Shown here: positions 63,004-64,000 of the stretch, piece after piece
Numbering within the stretch: position 1 is the first letter of the stretch
How the letters are laid out: every line of letters begins with the position of its first letter
From: CAVQWT01 sp963810815
Lineage (GTDB): Bacteria; Pseudomonadota; Gammaproteobacteria; Burkholderiales; Casimicrobiaceae
Direction: 5' to 3'
NCBI GenBank assembly: GCA_963810815.1
Contig: CAWEPB010000008.1
Span: forward strand, 371,879 to 435,878
Length of the DNA: 64,000 nucleotides
Made by a program: the position numbers and the translations under genes
Notes under the pieces: generated by a model
What the model saw: only the letters and a program-made list of their open reading frames with translations
Told to the model about the DNA's origin: nothing
The model's database searches: none

Positions 63004-63987
63004 TCACTTGATCGCGACGATCTTGTCGTAGTCGGCGCGCGTGTAACCCAGCGACTCCGGCGTCGAGTTCTTCAGCACCGCGTCGACGAACGACTTGCGG
63101 TCGACCTGGACGATCTGGAGGCCCTTCTTCTTGAACTCGTCGACCAGCTCGGCCTCGCGCTTCTTGATCTTGTCGGTCGCCCGCGCGGCGGCTTCGCGGG
63201 TGACCTCGACGAAGATCTTCTGCTCGTCCGGCGTCAGCTTGTTCCAGACGTGCGGCGCGATCTGCGTCGTCAGGCCGTCGACGATGTGCGAGGTCATCAT
63301 GATCGCCTTCTGCACCTCGTAGAACTTCTTCGCCTCGATCGTGGTCAGCGGGTTCTCCTGCGCCTCGACGGTGCCGTTCTGCAGCGCGAGGTAGACCTCG
63401 GCGAAGGCGATCGGGGTCGGGTTGGCGCCGCAGGCCTTCGGCGTGGCCATGTACGCGGGCACGTCCGGCACGCGGATCTTCAGGCCCTTCATGCCGGCGC
63501 AGTCGGTGAACGGGCGGTTCGACGTCGTCTGCCGCGCGCCGTAGTACGTGTAGGCGGTGATCTGGATGCCGGTCTTCTTGCGGAATTCCTCGACCATCTC
63601 GGCGAACACCGGGCTCTTCGAGTAGGCGATCAGGTGGTCGGCGTCGCGGAAGATGAACGGGTAGTAGGCGATGCCGATGCGCGGGTAGCTGCGCGCGGCG
63701 AACGACGGCCCGCTGATGATCATGTCGACGGTGCCGAGCGACAGCCCCTGGTTGATGTCGGTTTCCTTGCCGAGCGAGCTGGCCGGGAACACCTCGATGT
63801 CGAACTTGCCGTTGGTGCGCTTCTTGATCTCGGCGGCGGCCCAGACCGACTCGGTGTGGTAGGGCTCGCTGGTCTCGTAGACGTGCGCCCACTTGAGCTT
63901 CTGCTGGGCGATCGCCGGGGTGGCGGCCAGGACGGCGGCGACGGCGAACGTCGCGGCGGACAGTGCGAACTTCGACAGCATGCGCAT
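63004..63987 (-). CDS. dctP: TRAP transporter substrate-binding protein
   Basis: A 327-residue periplasmic DctP receptor. The signal peptide ends LAATPAIAQ before QKLKWAHVYETSEPYHTESVWAAAEIKKRTNGKFDIEVFPASSLGKETDINQGLSLGTVDMII. The conserved carboxylate-binding Arg is in KGLKIRVPDVPAYM, followed by the NPTPIAFAEVYLALQNGTVEAQENPL block. AAGGAGGAA precedes the ATG at 63987. It is the first gene of the TRAP-dehydratase operon in this window and probably recognises a sugar acid. Confidence 0.95.
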   Translation of the reverse strand: MRMLSKFALSAATFAVAAVLAATPAIAQQKLKWAHVYETSEPYHTESVWAAAEIKKRTNGKFDIEVFPASSLGKETDINQGLSLGTVDMIISGPSFAARSYPRIGIAYYPFIFRDADHLIAYSKSPVFAEMVEEFRKKTGIQITAYTYYGARQTTSNRPFTDCAGMKGLKIRVPDVPAYMATPKACGANPTPIAFAEVYLALQNGTVEAQENPLTTIEAKKFYEVQKAIMMTSHIVDGLTTQIAPHVWNKLTPDEQKIFVEVTREAAARATDKIKKREAELVDEFKKKGLQIVQVDRKSFVDAVLKNSTPESLGYTRADYDKIVAIK

Positions 63988-64000
63988 GGTTCCTCCTTCG

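Overview
This 64 kb window is GC-rich (about 70% by eye), densely coded chromosomal DNA. It most likely comes from a betaproteobacterium of Burkholderiales/Rhodocyclales type. The clues are a Bug/TctC-type tricarboxylate receptor, a DUF2788 protein, an Aromatoleum-like tungsten aldehyde oxidoreductase operon and many sugar-acid uptake and dehydratase genes. No rRNA, tRNA, transposase, integrase or CRISPR array was seen. No gene-free stretch exceeds about 270 bases.

Layout. (1) 1-7.1 kb: the start of an O-acetylhomoserine sulfhydrylase-like gene, a radical SAM protein, a broken beta-helix protein, a transglutaminase/TPR lipoprotein, then a plus-strand catabolic operon (RraA-like protein, SAF-domain subunit, MBL hydrolase, UxaA-like large subunit). 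(2) 7.3-19.2 kb: a glycine-zipper protein, a mini-prepilin coupled to a GGDEF/EAL protein, a cold-shock/excalibur membrane protein, two secreted or unknown proteins, a Bug receptor, and a cell-envelope group (bactofilin, L,D-transpeptidase, DUF882/YcbK peptidase). (3) 19.3-29.6 kb: a TIR/TolB-like/TPR protein, LOG protein, dihaem cytochrome c, SMP-30 lactonase, an AAA/DUF4143 ATPase behind tandem AT-rich palindromes, an HTH regulator, SelO and a DapA-family aldolase. (4) 29.8-34.1 kb: a tungsten aldehyde:ferredoxin oxidoreductase operon (FeS, W, FAD subunits, MoaD-like protein, small orphan). (5) 34.2-44.8 kb: S9 peptidase, BNR/VCF48-like propeller, Gfo/Idh oxidoreductase, a DGPF-VOC-ECF42 sigma module cut by a rearrangement, a sugar dehydrogenase and ArfB. 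(6) 45.0-47.6 kb: a four-gene bufferin RiPP operon (DUF2282 precursor, DUF692 MNIO enzyme, DUF2063 partner, DoxX). (7) 47.6-64 kb, all minus strand: GNAT, DUF2788, DUF2189, an orphan TAXI lipoprotein with GltS, then a large sugar-acid locus. That locus reads dctPQM TRAP transporter, enolase-superfamily dehydratase, UxaA/GarD-like dehydratase, a complete carbohydrate ABC transporter and an IlvD/Edd dehydratase.

How the genes work together. The right third and the 4.1-7.1 kb operon suggest a bacterium that imports sugar acids or oligosaccharides and feeds them through dehydratases and aldolases. The tungsten AOR would oxidise aldehydes, and the buf operon would make a periplasmic, probably metal-buffering, modified peptide.

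A striking property is that seven otherwise well-conserved genes are interrupted by frameshifts, and all of about 13 inferred shifts have the same sign (one extra base). This most likely reflects insertion-type errors in the assembly, so these genes should be read as probably intact in the organism, but it needs checking before any is called a pseudogene.
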